Source: Begonia masoniana | Taxonomy: Eukaryota > Streptophyta > Magnoliopsida > Cucurbitales > Begoniaceae | Assembly: GCA_022432975.1 (NCBI GenBank) | Contig: CM039508.1 | Coordinates: 16,418,609 to 16,482,608 of the forward strand | Reading direction: 5' to 3' | DNA: 64,000 nt | In this document: piece by piece, positions 39,272 to 51,866 of the stretch | Numbering within the stretch: the first letter of the stretch is position 1 | Layout of the letters: every line of letters begins with the position of its first letter | Notes under the pieces: model-generated | What the model saw: the letters and a program-made list of their open reading frames with translations, nothing else | The model's database searches: none | Told to the model about the DNA's origin: nothing | Program-made: the position numbers and the translations under genes

Positions 39272-41682
39272 GTGGTGTTGTGGTGTTGTGGTGTTGTGGT
39301 GTTGTGGTGTTGTGGTGTTGTGGTGTTGTGGTGTTGTGGTGTTGTGGTGTTGTGGTGTTGTGGTGTTGTGGTGTTGTGGTGTTGTGGTGTTGTGGTGTTG
39401 TGGTGTTGTGGTGTTGTGGTGTTGTGGTGTTGTGGTGTTGTGGTGTTGTGGTGTTGTGGTGTTGTGGTGTTGTGGTGTTGTGGTGTTGTGGTGTTGTGGT
39501 GTTGTGGTGTTGTGGTGTTGTGGTGTTGTGGTGTTGTGGTGTTGTGGTGTTGTGGTGTTGTGGTGTTGTGGTGTTGTGGTGTTGTGGTGTTGTGGTGTTG
39601 TGGTGTTGTGGTGTTGTGGTGTTGTGGTGTTGTGGTGTTGTGGTGTTGTGGTGTTGTGGTGTTGTGGTGTTGTGGTGTTGTGGTGTTGTGGTGTTGTGGT
39701 GTTGTGGTGTTGTGGTGTTGTGGTGTTGTGGTGTTGTGGTGTTGTGGTGTTGTGGTGTTGTGGTGTTGTGGTGTTGTGGTGTTGTGGTGTTGTGGTGTTG
39801 TGGTGTTGTGGTGTTGTGGTGTTGTGGTGTTGTGGTGTTGTGGTGTTGTGGTGTTGTGGTGTTGTGGTGTTGTGGTGTTGTGGTGTTGTGGTGTTGTGGT
39901 GTTGTGGTGTTGTGGTGTTGTGGTGTTGTGGTGTTGTGGTGTTGTGGTGTTGTGGTGTTGTGGTGTTGTGGTGTTGTGGTGTTGTGGTGTTGTGGTGTTG
40001 TGGTGTTGTGGTGTTGTGGTGTTGTGGTGTTGTGGTGTTGTGGTGTTGTGGTGTTGTGGTGTTGTGGTGTTGTGGTGTTGTGGTGTTGTGGTGTTGTGGT
40101 GTTGTGGTGTTGTGGTGTTGTGGTGTTGTGGTGTTGTGGTGTTGTGGTGTTGTGGTGTTGTGGTGTTGTGGTGTTGTGGTGTTGTGGTGTTGTGGTGTTG
40201 TGGTGTTGTGGTGTTGTGGTGTTGTGGTGTTGTGGTGTTGTGGTGTTGTGGTGTTGTGGTGTTGTGGTGTTGTGGTGTTGTGGTGTTGTGGTGTTGTGGT
40301 GTTGTGGTGTTGTGGTGTTGTGGTGTTGTGGTGTTGTGGTGTTGTGGTGTTGTGGTGTTGTGGTGTTGTGGTGTTGTGGTGTTGTGGTGTTGTGGTGTTG
40401 TGGTGTTGTGGTGTTGTGGTGTTGTGGTGTTGTGGTGTTGTGGTGTTGTGGTGTTGTGGTGTTGTGGTGTTGTGGTGTTGTGGTGTTGTGGTGTTGTGGT
40501 GTTGTGGTGTTGTGGTGTTGTGGTGTTGTGGTGTTGTGGTGTTGTGGTGTTGTGGTGTTGTGGTGTTGTGGTGTTGTGGTGTTGTGGTGTTGTGGTGTTG
40601 TGGTGTTGTGGTGTTGTGGTGTTGTGGTGTTGTGGTGTTGTGGTGTTGTGGTGTTGTGGTGTTGTGGTGTTGTGGTGTTGTGGTGTTGTGGTGTTGTGGT
40701 GTTGTGGTGTTGTGGTGTTGTGGTGTTGTGGTGTTGTGGTGTTGTGGTGTTGTGGTGTTGTGGTGTTGTGGTGTTGTGGTGTTGTGGTGTTGTGGTGTTG
40801 TGGTGTTGTGGTGTTGTGGTGTTGTGGTGTTGTGGTGTTGTGGTGTTGTGGTGTTGTGGTGTTGTGGTGTTGTGGTGTTGTGGTGTTGTGGTGTTGTGGT
40901 GTTGTGGTGTTGTGGTGTTGTGGTGTTGTGGTGTTGTGGTGTTGTGGTGTTGTGGTGTTGTGGTGTTGTGGTGTTGTGGTGTTGTGGTGTTGTGGTGTTG
41001 TGGTGTTGTGGTGTTGTGGTGTTGTGGTGTTGTGGTGTTGTGGTGTTGTGGTGTTGTGGTGTTGTGGTGTTGTGGTGTTGTGGTGTTGTGGTGTTGTGGT
41101 GTTGTGGTGTTGTGGTGTTGTGGTGTTGTGGTGTTGTGGTGTTGTGGTGTTGTGGTGTTGTGGTGTTGTGGTGTTGTGGTGTTGTGGTGTTGTGGTGTTG
41201 TGGTGTTGTGGTGTTGTGGTGTTGTGGTGTTGTGGTGTTGTGGTGTTGTGGTGTTGTGGTGTTGTGGTGTTGTGGTGTTGTGGTGTTGTGGTGTTGTGGT
41301 GTTGTGGTGTTGTGGTGTTGTGGTGTTGTGGTGTTGTGGTGTTGTGGTGTTGTGGTGTTGTGGTGTTGTGGTGTTGTGGTGTTGTGGTGTTGTGGTGTTG
41401 TGGTGTTGTGGTGTTGTGGTGTTGTGGTGTTGTGGTGTTGTGGTGTTGTGGTGTTGTGGTGTTGTGGTGTTGTGGTGTTGTGGTGTTGTGGTGTTGTGGT
41501 GTTGTGGTGTTGTGGTGTTGTGGTGTTGTGGTGTTGTGGTGTTGTGGTGTTGTGGTGTTGTGGTGTTGTGGTGTTGTGGTGTTGTGGTGTTGTGGTGTTG
41601 TGGTGTTGTGGTGTTGTGGTGTTGTGGTGTTGTGGTGTTGTGGTGTTGTGGTGTTGTGGTGTTGTGGTGTTGTGGTGTTGTG
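39272..41682. repeat. (GTGGTGTT) octamer array, about 301 copies
   Basis: Perfect 8-bp repetition over about 2.4 kb with no visible interruption, preceded by degenerate GT-rich sequence (39220-39271). It lies between the paired intron ends of its LTR. All reading frames over it are repeat artefacts. Confidence 0.97.
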
Positions 41683-43807
41683 TTGCGTTGTCGTACTGCA
41701 TTAAGGAATAAGGCATCGTTGATGCGGGCAAATTTGTGTTTTGTTTCGTGTCGTTGTGTTGTTTGGTTGTTTGGTTCAGCGTTGTGTGTAGCTTGCATTT
41801 TATCTAGTCGTATTTGTTAATCCCTACTTGCTAAGCCTAAGCTTACGTGTGTGTGTGTGTTCTGTGGTGTAGGTAACGACAGGTGTACAGGTGAGCTATG
41901 TGAGTCAGCCTAGACTTGGGAGCAGTCGGAGATGCACGGGGCGTGCCGGTGCGGGCAGTTTTCGGGGCGACTCTACCATGGTCTTCGGGAGATGTGGGGC
42001 TTTATATTTGATAGTTTATTTTAGATGTCTGTTTGTAGAAATGATGGGAAAGCGTAACTAATTGTATTTGTTGTATATAGTTAGGTTAAGGGTGATGTGT
42101 CGCCGTGTATTTGGAGGTTTTATATGTGGGATTGTTGAGTGGATAGCTGGTTAGTGAAGTAAGATTATTCTGGATTGTTTGGGATTGGATTGTATGCAGG
42201 TATCTAGCATTTTGGAGGCGCCATTTTCAGGCGTTACTTTGCCGAAATTTTCGGGAAGGATGCCGTGGTGCTTAAAGGTTAGGATTAAAGAGTCTAGGCA
42301 ACTAGGTATGACCTAAAAGAGTTTTAGGAGATTTAGTTTAAATCCTGCGGTGTTAATTTTATTTTTTTTAATGAGGTTTTAGCGTGGGATTAGTTAGCAA
42401 AGTAGCGCTCCGAGCCAGGGTGGGTTCGGGGGCGTTACACTTCGCGGCCGAGCGCGAAAAGGGGAGAGACGAGGGAGAGGCGAGCGACGATCGACGACCG
42501 TTCACCGCCGTGGTTTCCGACGTTCTCTGGCCAGACGACGGCGGCGAACCATGGGCTCGCGTCTCCGGCTGACTCCGCGCACTAACCGACCCGGTAAGTT
42601 GGTTTTTGCCCTGTTTTGTGTTTGGTCTGTGCTGGGGATCGCTGAGCTGTTAGAGCTCCGATCGCCAGTCATTTTTGGCTGCCCTTAGCGTCTGATTGTC
42701 GAGCTCAAAGCCGGCAAAGATTGCCGAGCAACAGGGAGCTCGGATTGAGCCAAAATCTGAGAACCCATTACTTTGAGCTTCGGGTTTCTTGTGTGAAACC
42801 TTGATTTTTTGTTAGATTATGTTAATTGGATGTTAGGGTAGTTGATTGGTGAGGAATTGGATGAGAATTGATGAAAAACTAGAAAAGGGGAAATTCCGGG
42901 TAAAGGGCAGAATCGGGTTTTTCCATTTTTGACCTAGCTACAGTCGTTTGTTTTAAAATTCCTTTTGACAGGTTAAAATAGGTTATTAGAGGAGTACGTG
43001 GCCGCTGGAATCGTTCGATTCTGATAACCGACACGAAAGTTATGCACGTTTGAAGTTTCGGGTCGATTTTTACCGAACCAATTTAGTGGCCCGTTTAGTT
43101 AGGTTTTAGTTGGATTAGGCTAGAAATAGTAATTTGAGAGTAAGTAGTGAATGTAGGCTTGATTTTAATGAAGTTTGAATAATTGTCGTAGGTCGAGCTG
43201 TAGATGGACAGGTAACCAAGTATCCTCAGTGAGCTAGGACGCTAGGTAAGTAATGGATGCGTGTTTGTTGCCTTTGGGCCTACACCATAGAACGGAAGGT
43301 ATTGTTTGTTTGATTGCTATATTTTAAATTCGTGTCATGCATCATGTGTGATGCATCATTGTTTTCTAAACTACGAAACCACGTGTTTTGCATGTTTGAG
43401 GGGTGAGGATGAAATGAAAGATAAGAATTGATATGCAACTTGGTCTCGAGTAGAATAGCTTCGTCAGGCAAGTGGCTCGTTGAGCACCCCGTGAGGGATT
43501 TTATTCTAGATGCTATGCTAATGTACGTAATGTGTCGTGAGTATGAATGCCTCGACCTGTTCGTGCTTGAAGGCACAATGAGGATTCTACGATCGATTGG
43601 AGGAGATTCGTGTTGGCTGTCCCGGACTGTGTTAGGACGTGTGCCTTCGGTCTTGCTCCGTGGGTCAAGGTGTGGCCGTCTTGGACTGTGTTGGGGCGTG
43701 TGCCTACTTGATTCACATGAAAGTGAAAGATAAATGCAACCTGAATGAAAAGAAAATCACAGAGTGTGTAGAAACTGCATGTTAGGGTTGAGTCGAGCAT
43801 GTGTTGA

Positions 43808-46800
43808 TGTAACACCCGACATTTCGGCCAGGTGATTTTCTGACCCTTTTCATTGTCACCCCCTTTTATTTAACCTTTATGATTTAAATTTAATGTTAAG
43901 ACAAAATTTATTACAAGTTGAGTAAAACTAGGTTGGGTGGCAGATTTGTAATTAAAATTGATGGATTGAGTATAAATAGGAAATGGAAACCTTAAACCTC
44001 ATTTATTACCACTGTAGCCGACATTCCCTCTCGGCGATTTCTTCTCTCCCAAGTTCTTGCTCTCAGCTACCAGAACTTTCCTTTACCGACGGCTGGTTTC
44101 AGCTTGCCTTTCCTCTACGAATCCGTATCCGAGGTATACATTGACATTGTGGCTATCTATTAGTTTGTTACCCTGTTCTCAGCTCGGCGTTTGAGTTTCG
44201 GTCTTTATCAATGGTCGTGTGATATTAGAACATTGTGTAAACTGAGTGTGGTAACGTCCTTCCCGAATCGATTCTGATCATTTAGAGTAATCAACTCAGT
44301 TTCAATCGATGGTAGAACCTGCCTGCCTATTTTTGGATTTCTGGAAACACGGTGTATCAAACAGAGTATTTAGGAATGACTTTAGCTATTAGAGTCCTAG
44401 GACGATTTATGAATAGAACTATTAGGACCTTTGTTTTAACTACTGTGATGTACATGTTTTAGGTGAAGAAGTTTAAAAGGGAAGGAGCTCGGATTGCTAA
44501 GGAATCCAGGTAAGTGAATGTATTAAGGTTTCCGGCCACTAGGGCCCTACACCGCAAGGGTATTAGAAATCATTGAGATGTTAGTCTGTTGATTATGATT
44601 AGTTATTACTATGATATGAAGAATTGGTGTAAGAAGATGTTAAGTTACGGGATGTTTTTGCTTGTCCTTATGATATGACTTCTCTCTATGAACTTTATGT
44701 CTATGCACTGTGTCCACGTTATGACTAAGTTGAGAACATGAAAAGCAAATGTAACCATGATTAAGTGCAGAACGGGGGAAAAGACTATGACATGTATGAC
44801 TCGCGAAATCTCCCACTGGGGGAGGCCGAGTTAATGGTATTTATGGCTCGCGATTCTCCCACTGCGGAGGCCGAGTTGATGATATGTACGGCTCGCGAAT
44901 TCTCCCACTGGGGAGCCGAGTGATGTATTTTGATTGCCGCGATAGGCAAATGACTATGTACCCCTGCCTTCCTCCCTCGTTTCCTGCCTTAATACATGCC
45001 ATGTAAATAATGAAATGAACATGAATGAGAAAGGTTTATGAACTTGTGTTCTTATTTGTGCACTCATGTATCTGTCAGCATGCTTCCTTACTAAGCATAG
45101 GCTTATATTTGAACCTTATGTGTAGTGAAGAGGCTCAGGTGAGGAAATAAGGATGCAGTGCTGGGATCTGACAGTGTAGGCCGAAGGCGAGGTTATGCTC
45201 TTTTTGTTCAGTAATAGGTAGTGTAGTCTTCCGGCTGACGTCATCGGCAGATGCCGAATGATAGTAGTTTGATGGTTTAGTCTTCCGGCTGACGTCATCG
45301 GCAGATGCCGAATGATAGTAGTTTGATGGTTTAGTCTTCCGGCTGACGTCATCGGCAGATGCCGAATGATAGTAGTTTGATGGTTTAGTCTTCCGGCTGA
45401 CGTCATCGGCAGATGCCGAATGATAGTAGTTTGATGGTTTAGTCTTCCGGCTGACGTCATCGGCAGATGCCGAATGATAGTAGTTTGATGGTTTAGTCTT
45501 CCGGCTGACGTCATCGGCAGATGCCGAATGATAGTAGTTTGATGGTTTAGTCTTCCGGCTGACGTCATCGGCAGATGCCGAATGATAGTAGTTTGATGGT
45601 TTAGTCTTCCGGCTGACGTCATCGGCAGATGCCGAATGATAGTAGTTTGATGGTTTAGTCTTCCGGCTGACGTCATCGGCAGATGCCGAATGATAGTAGT
45701 TTGATGGTTTAGTCTTCCGGCTGACGTCATCGGCAGATGCCGAATGATAGTAGTTTGATGGTTTAGTCTTCCGGCTGACGTCATCGGCAGATGCCGAATG
45801 ATAGTAGTTTGATGGTTTAGTCTTCCGGCTGACGTCATCGGCAGATGCCGAATGATAGTAGTTTGATGGTTTAGTCTTCCGGCTGACGTCATCGGCAGAT
45901 GCCGAATGATAGTAGTTTGATGGTTTAGTCTTCCGGCTGACGTCATCGGCAGATGCCGAATGATAGTAGTTGATGGTTTAGTCTTCCGGCTGACGTCATC
46001 GGCAGATGCCGAATGATAGTAGTTTGATGGTTTAGTCTTCCGGCTGACGTCATCGGCAGATGCCGAATGATAGTAGTTTGATGGTTTAGTCTTCCGGCTG
46101 ACGTCATCGGCAGATGCCGAATGATAGTAGTTTGATGGTTTAGTCTTCCGGCTGACGTCATCGGCAGATGCCGAATGATAGTAGTTTGATGGTTTAGTCT
46201 TCCGGCTGACGTCATCGGCAGATGCCGAATGATAGTAGTTTGATGGTTTAGTCTTCCGGCTGACGTCATCGGCAGATGCCGAATGATAGTAGTTTGATGG
46301 TTTAGTCTTCCGGCTGACGTCATCGGCAGATGCCGAATGATAGTAGTTTGATGGTTTAGTCTTCCGGCTGACGTCATCGGCAGATGCCGAATGATAGTAG
46401 TTTGATGGTTTAGTCTTCCGGCTGACGTCATCGGCAGATGCCGAATGATAGTAGTTTGATGGTTTAGTCTTCCGGCTGACGTCATCGGCAGATGCCGAAT
46501 GATAGTAGTTTGATGGTTTAGTCTTCCGGCTGACGTCATCGGCAGATGCCGAATGATAGTAGTTGATGGTTTAGTCTTCCGGCTGACGTCATCGGCAGAT
46601 GCCGAATGATAGTAGTTTGATGGTTTAGTCTTCCGGCTGACGTCATCGGCAGATGCCGAATGATAGTAGTTTGATGGTTTAGTCTTCCGGCTGACGTCAT
46701 CGGCAGATGCCGAATGATAGTAGTTTGATGGTTTAGTCTTCCGGCTGACGTCATCGGCAGATGCCGAATGATAGTAGTTTGATGGTTTAGTCTTCCGGCT

Positions 46801-48977
46801 GACGTCATCGGCAGATGCCGAATGATAGTAGTTTGATGGTTTAGTCTTCCGGCTGACGTCATCGGCAGATGCCGAATGATAGTAGTTTGATGGTTTAGTC
46901 TTCCGGCTGACGTCATCGGCAGATGCCGAATGATAGTAGTTTGATGGTTTAGTCTTCCGGCTGACGTCATCGGCAGATGCCGAATGATAGTAGTTTGATG
47001 GTTTAGTCTTCCGGCTGACGTCATCGGCAGATGCCGAATGATAGTAGTTTGATGGTTTAGTCTTCCGGCTGACGTCATCGGCAGATGCCGAATGATAGTA
47101 GTTTGATGGTTTAGTCTTCCGGCTGACGTCATCGGCAGATGCCGAATGATAGTAGTTTGATGGTTTAGTCTTCCGGCTGACGTCATCGGCAGATGCCGAA
47201 TGATAGTAGTTTGATGGTTTAGTCTTCCGGCTGACGTCATCGGCAGATGCCGAATGATAGTAGTTTGATGGTTTAGTCTTCCGGCTGACGTCATCGGCAG
47301 ATGCCGAATGATAGTAGTTTGATGGTTTAGTCTTCCGGCTGACGTCATCGGCAGATGCCAAATGATAGTAGTTTGATGGTTTAGTCTTCCGGCTGACGTC
47401 ATCGGCAGATGCCGAATGATAGAAGTTTGATGGTTTAGTCTTCCGGCTGACGTCATCGGCAGATGCCGAATGATAGTAGTTTGATGGTTTAGTCTTCCGG
47501 CTGACGTCATCGGCAGATGCCGAATGATAGTAGTTTGATGGTTTAGTCTTCCGGCTGACGTCATCGGCAGATGCCGAATGATAGTAGTTTGATGGTTTAG
47601 TCTTCCGGCTGACGTCATCGGCAGATGCCGAATGATAGTAGTTGATGGTTTAGTCTTCCGGCTGACGTCATCGGCAGATGCCGAATGATAGTAGTTGATG
47701 GTTTAGTCTTCCGGCTGACGTCATCGGCAGATGCCGAATGATAGTAGTTGATGGTTTAGTCTTCCGGCTGACGTCATCGGCAGATGCCGAATGATAGTAG
47801 TTGATGGTTTAGTCTTCCGGCTGACGTCATCGGCAGATGCCGAATGATAGTAGTTTGATGGTTTAGTCTTCCGGCTGACGTCATCGGCAGATGCCGAATG
47901 ATAGTAGTTGATGGTTTAGTCTTCCGGCTGACGTCATCGGCAGATGCCGAATGATAGTAGTTTGATGGTTTAGTCTTCCGGCTGACGTCATCGGCAGATG
48001 CCGAATGATAGTAGTTTGATGGTTTAGTCTTCCGGCTGACGTCATCGGCAGATGCCGAATGATAGTAGTTGATGGTTTAGTCTTCCGGCTGACGTCATCG
48101 GCAGATGCCGAATGATAGTAGTTTGATGGTTTAGTCTTCCGGCTGACGTCATCGGCAGATGCCGAATGATAGTAGTTGATGGTTTAGTCTTCCGGCTGAC
48201 GTCATCGGCAGATGCCGAATGATAGGAGTTTAGGGGTCTTCCGGCTGACGTCATCGGCAGATGCCGAATGATAGAAGTTTGATGGTTTAGGTCTCCGGCT
48301 GACGTCTCGGCAAGATGCGCATGATATAGTTTTGATGGTTTATCTTCCGGCTGACGTCATCGGCAGATGCCGAATGATAGTAGTTTGATGGTTTGTCTTT
48401 CCGGATACGGTCACCGGTAGATGTAGAATGTGTTTTGTCGTTTAGCGCCGGTGGATGTTGGCTTGATGTCACGGAAGTTGTAAATGTTACTGTCGTCTAG
48501 GTGTACCGGTGGATGTCACCGGATGATGTGTTAATTGAGGCATGCGAGGCCCACGTGCCCACCGGAAAGAGGCTCCTTTTAGACTGTGTTAAGCGAGTCA
48601 CGCGCAATGCACGTGATGACCGACGATGAAATTTCTGTGATTTTCAACACAGGCACCCATGCAAACCCGAGTAGAATCATGTTAAGAGAGTTGAGGGCAT
48701 TCCTTCCTTGCCCGAATTTGTCAAGAAACCGATGACCGAGCCTAGTCGCTCGACTCTGTGAGAGTTTGAGCCGACGAGGTGTAGGAAATCGAGCACGAGA
48801 GGATTCGTCTTCCTTGATGGTTCTACGTCTCTGTTTCCAGTTTAAATAAAAAAAAAATATATTATGCAAATGTGAATGTCTGTCGAGAAATAGAAAAGAT
48901 GTAATAATAGTAAAAGTCAAGCGAACGATTAATGAAAGATTATGAACACGTGACGGCTCCTGGCCGGGGTCGTTACA
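43808..48977 (+). mobile_element. Solo LTR S7 (S1 family) in the E3 3' LTR
   Basis: Begins TGTAACACCCGACATTTCGG and ends GGGGTCGTTACA, with the exact target duplication GTTGA (43803-43807, 48978-48982). It is almost identical to S1 from 43808 to about 45050 and from about 48650 to 48977, but its 54-bp array is more than twice as long. TATA box 43971-43980; intron donor GTAAGT at 44520. Many single-base deletions relative to S1 crowd the array flanks (45040-45230 and 48220-48560). Confidence 0.9.
45231..48420 (+). repeat. 54-bp satellite array with TGACGTCA sites (S7)
   Basis: Roughly 58 units of the same 54-bp sequence as in S1, almost all with an intact TGACGTCA. Units missing one T (53 bp) occur singly at first (about 45970, 46563) and often after 47640, changing the open frame. 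Not coding. Confidence 0.93.
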
Positions 48978-49659
48978 GTTGATGTGCTGTGAATTATTTC
49001 CCGACTTGCTAAGCATTAGGCTTATGTTTTGTGTTCTATGGTGTAGGTGACGAGATTTACTCAGGTGAGGTGGATGAGACAGCCCAAGACTAGGCAGCAG
49101 TTGGTGATGCATGCAGTATGCCGGTGCGGGCTATTGTTGGGGCGCCTCCACCATGGTCTTCGGGGGATGTAGGGCTTTATATTTTGATAATTTATTTTAG
49201 ATGTCTGTTTGTAGAAATGATGGGAATGCGTAACTAATTGTATTTGTTGTATATAGTCATAGTTAGGGGTGATGTGTCGCCCTATACTGTGGACTTTCTT
49301 CATTTAGGGATGTTAGTATTTTAGTTTCCTCTTTACTGCTATTTGGTGATTTCGTATGCTGAATAAGTTGAGTAGAAGTATTCTGGATTGGTTGGGATTG
49401 AATTTTATGCAGGTATTTAGCATTTTGGAGGCACCATTTTCAGGCGTTACTTTGTCAAAATTTTTGGAGAAGACGCCGTGATATTTAAGGGTTAGAATTA
49501 AGAGAAATTAATGAGTCTAGGTAGCTAGGTATGACATAAGAGAGTTTTGAGAGACTTAGCTTTAATTCTACTGTGTCAATTTTATTTTAAATTATGTTTT
49601 AACGTGGGATTGGATAGCAAAGTAGCGCACCGAGCCAGGGTGGGTTCGGGGGCGTTACA

Positions 49660-49741
49660 AAATGAGATTGAGATTATAACTTTGTGTTATCTGTGTTTAA
49701 TTTTATTCGCTTGAGGATAAGCTTTTGTTCAAGTTTGGGGT
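49660..49741 (+). other. Athila interior end with polypurine tract
   Basis: Resumes Athila after E3 (target duplication AAATG at 49660-49664). TTGAGGATAAGCTTTTGTTC is followed by AAGTTTGGGGT, the usual Athila polypurine tract, directly before the 3' LTR. Confidence 0.75.
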
Positions 49742-51247
49742 TGTAATAAGTATGTATTTTACACACTTCATTTTACACTTTCATACTTAATTTGATAGGT
49801 TTTTCTCAAGTGATTAAGAGAATTTGACATATTTGGTGTGAATGCGCAAATATTGCATGTTAGTGCTTCACCAAAGAAAATTGAATGATTTTGTTGCTTC
49901 ACAAGGCAAAAAATGAGACAAGTGGAGGCAATTGCTGAGAGAGGCAAAACAGAAGTGTTGCCGATCGATCGGCCAAATCTAGGCGATCGATCGGCTAATG
50001 AAGAAAGTCATGAAAAATTGAACAGAAACATTGTCGATCGATCAGTTACACCGAATGATCGATCAGTTGAAATGTTGAAGAAACGAGCAGACTAGAGAAG
50101 CTGCCGATCGATAGGCCAAATCTAGGCGATCGATCGGCCGAAGCATATCAATTTCTAGGAAGAACGACTGCCGATCAATCGTCCACATTGAGGCAATCGA
50201 TCGGTAGATGTAAAACTCCACACTGGTGAATCAGAAAAGCAGTCGATCGATTGGCTATTAGGCGGCAATTGATCGGCTGTCGCGAATTAAATGAAGATTT
50301 GATTTTTAGCTGTTTAATTAAAAACTATGTCAGCCGTTGAGCAGTGTGATGTGGATTTTAATTCAGAATTAGGTTACACAGGCCAGGTGGCAAGAGGGGT
50401 TATTGGGGGGACTATCATTTAGAACATGGTGAGAGAGACCAGAACGGACCGAGAACATCGAGAAAGGAGAATTTAGATTGACAACTCTAGTTTTTTTTCT
50501 TTTTTCCTTCTCTTCTCAATTATGAACATCTTTATTTATTTTATTTGTTCCCGTTACTTTAGCATGAACTAAACTTATTTTTTTGAGCCTACAATGTAGC
50601 CGAATTAAGGCTTTTTAGTTTTTCTTTTAATTCAAGTTATTAATTTTCTGTTTCGTAATTGTGTTGAGGAATTTATTCTGTTCTTAATACTTGCGATTGT
50701 CTGATCACCAAAAGCATGTTTATAGGATAATTTTGAGAGACGAGAGTTGAAAAATAATCTTGCACTGAATAATTTATCATGAAAAGGATGTTAGATTTGA
50801 GATAGCTAATGCGTTTATGTGATATTTTAATTTCTCGTTCTTAATGTATTCAATTAATTCTCAGGATTAGAGAGCGAGAGGTAATAATTCATTAGTTGAA
50901 TAAGTTTTTCATTACTCGAGAGAGATTGATAAATATTTTTGTGAAATTGTCATCAATACATAGAAATAGAAATTAATGAATTGGATTAGGAATACTAAAT
51001 ATGATTAATTTAGGTGAAATAGAGCTTTCTCGTTACATACTAAAACTCATTTAATTTCTGCTATTTAATTAAATTACTTTGTTGTGTTATTTTAAATTCA
51101 AAATTATCAACCTTTCGTATTCATTATAATTTGGAATTAATTTCGTTTGATAATTAATGAAACTAGTCCTCGTGGGATCGACTCGTACTTACGAACTTTA
51201 TTACTTTTGCGACACGTATACTTGCGTAGCTTTTTTTTCTCGCAACA
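49742..51247 (+). mobile_element. Athila 3' LTR
   Basis: Begins TGTAATAAGTATGT after the polypurine tract and ends CTCGCAACA, 1506 bp. Its last 330 bp match 1-341 at the left edge. It carries GATCGATC palindromes at 49960-50280 and the conserved CCTCGTGGGATCGAC near 51168. No ORF of note. Confidence 0.85.
49960..50280. repeat. Cluster of GCCGATCGATCGGC-like palindromes (Athila LTR)
   Basis: Perfect GCCGATCGATCGGC at 49960-49973, GGCGATCGATCGGC at 49982-49995, and related sites at about 50034, 50058, 50103-50116, 50125-50139, 50170, 50193, 50243 and 50266. It lies about 220 bp into the LTR. Confidence 0.85.
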
Positions 51248-51600
51248 ACCTGTTTGAGGAATGCTTCTAGCTAAAATTTTCAGATTCTTTACTCTAGAGG
51301 AGCCGATCTGAACTGAGTACACATATCCTTTTCGTCATTCCACGTGAAAGTGAAGTTAATATTGAGAGATAATGACACAAGGAAAGTTAACAATTTTTTA
51401 ATCGATGTTTAAATTGCTAATAGTTATAGAACAGGCTAGCATTGTTGAAAAAATAAAATGTAGGGTATCAGTTGTTGGCACCTCTAAAGTATGTTAGTGT
51501 CAATCTAGGGTTTATTTTATGTTATCGGAATGTGGGATCGAATAATAGGTTTGATTTCTCTGAAAAATGGTCTAGAAACATAACGTCCGTCCAACGCCAT
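51248..51600. other. Unassigned sequence right of the Athila LTR
   Basis: About 350 bp with no ORF of note, no repeat structure and no element I recognise. It may be the original flank of the Athila insertion or part of another old element. Confidence 0.4.
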
Positions 51601-51866
51601 TGTAACGACCTATTTTTTCCAGTAAGATATTATCCGCTCTGGGGATTGGGCCGTAACCCAATATCCTCCCCTCACGGCTTTGTTTGGCGAGGACTTCCTA
51701 GTCGGTCACCCAACCTAGTACTACTCTTGCCGAATCACTTTTAACTTCAGAGTTCTTATGGGATCCGTTGCCAATTGTCCTCCAAAACACGTCTTACTAT
51801 CTTAGGAGGGTTTCCTTATATATGTTTCATTTCCATATACTTCCCCAAGCGATGTGGGATTGTGAC
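51601..51866 (-). mobile_element. Cassandra-type TRIM LTR carrying 5S rRNA-like sequence
   Basis: Plus strand starts TGTAACGACC and ends near GGGATTGTGACG. It contains the reverse complement of most of a plant 5S rRNA: GGTCACCCAACCTAGTACTA, CTCTTGCCGAATCACTTTTA and GAGTTCTTATGGGATCCG, that is, the 5S internal control regions. LTRs with an embedded 5S segment define the Cassandra TRIM family. Differences from real 5S and the LTR-type ends argue against a 5S gene. Confidence 0.8.

Larger units (their letters stand above)
42440..49659 (+). mobile_element. E3 3' LTR, 5'-truncated, interrupted by S7
   Basis: Starts abruptly at CTTCGCGGCCGAGCG, equivalent to 31572 in the 5' LTR, so about the first 456 bp are absent. 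It proceeds in register to 43807, is interrupted by S7, and resumes at 48978 to end GGGGGCGTTACA at 49659, followed by AAATG. Intron ends are intact: CCTACACCATAGAAC (43279-43293) and GTTCTATGGTGTAGG (49033-49047), now separated by S7. Confidence 0.85.

Noticed and set aside
39057..41820. Frames of 800-900 codons on both strands (TTPQHHN-type and CGVVVLW-type repeats)
   Set aside because: They are translations of the GTGGTGTT array and have no domain or normal start context.
45116..47618. Repetitive frames of 276-472 codons, and a 424-codon one at 3021-4295
   Set aside because: 54-bp satellite units; open frame is a side effect of unit length.
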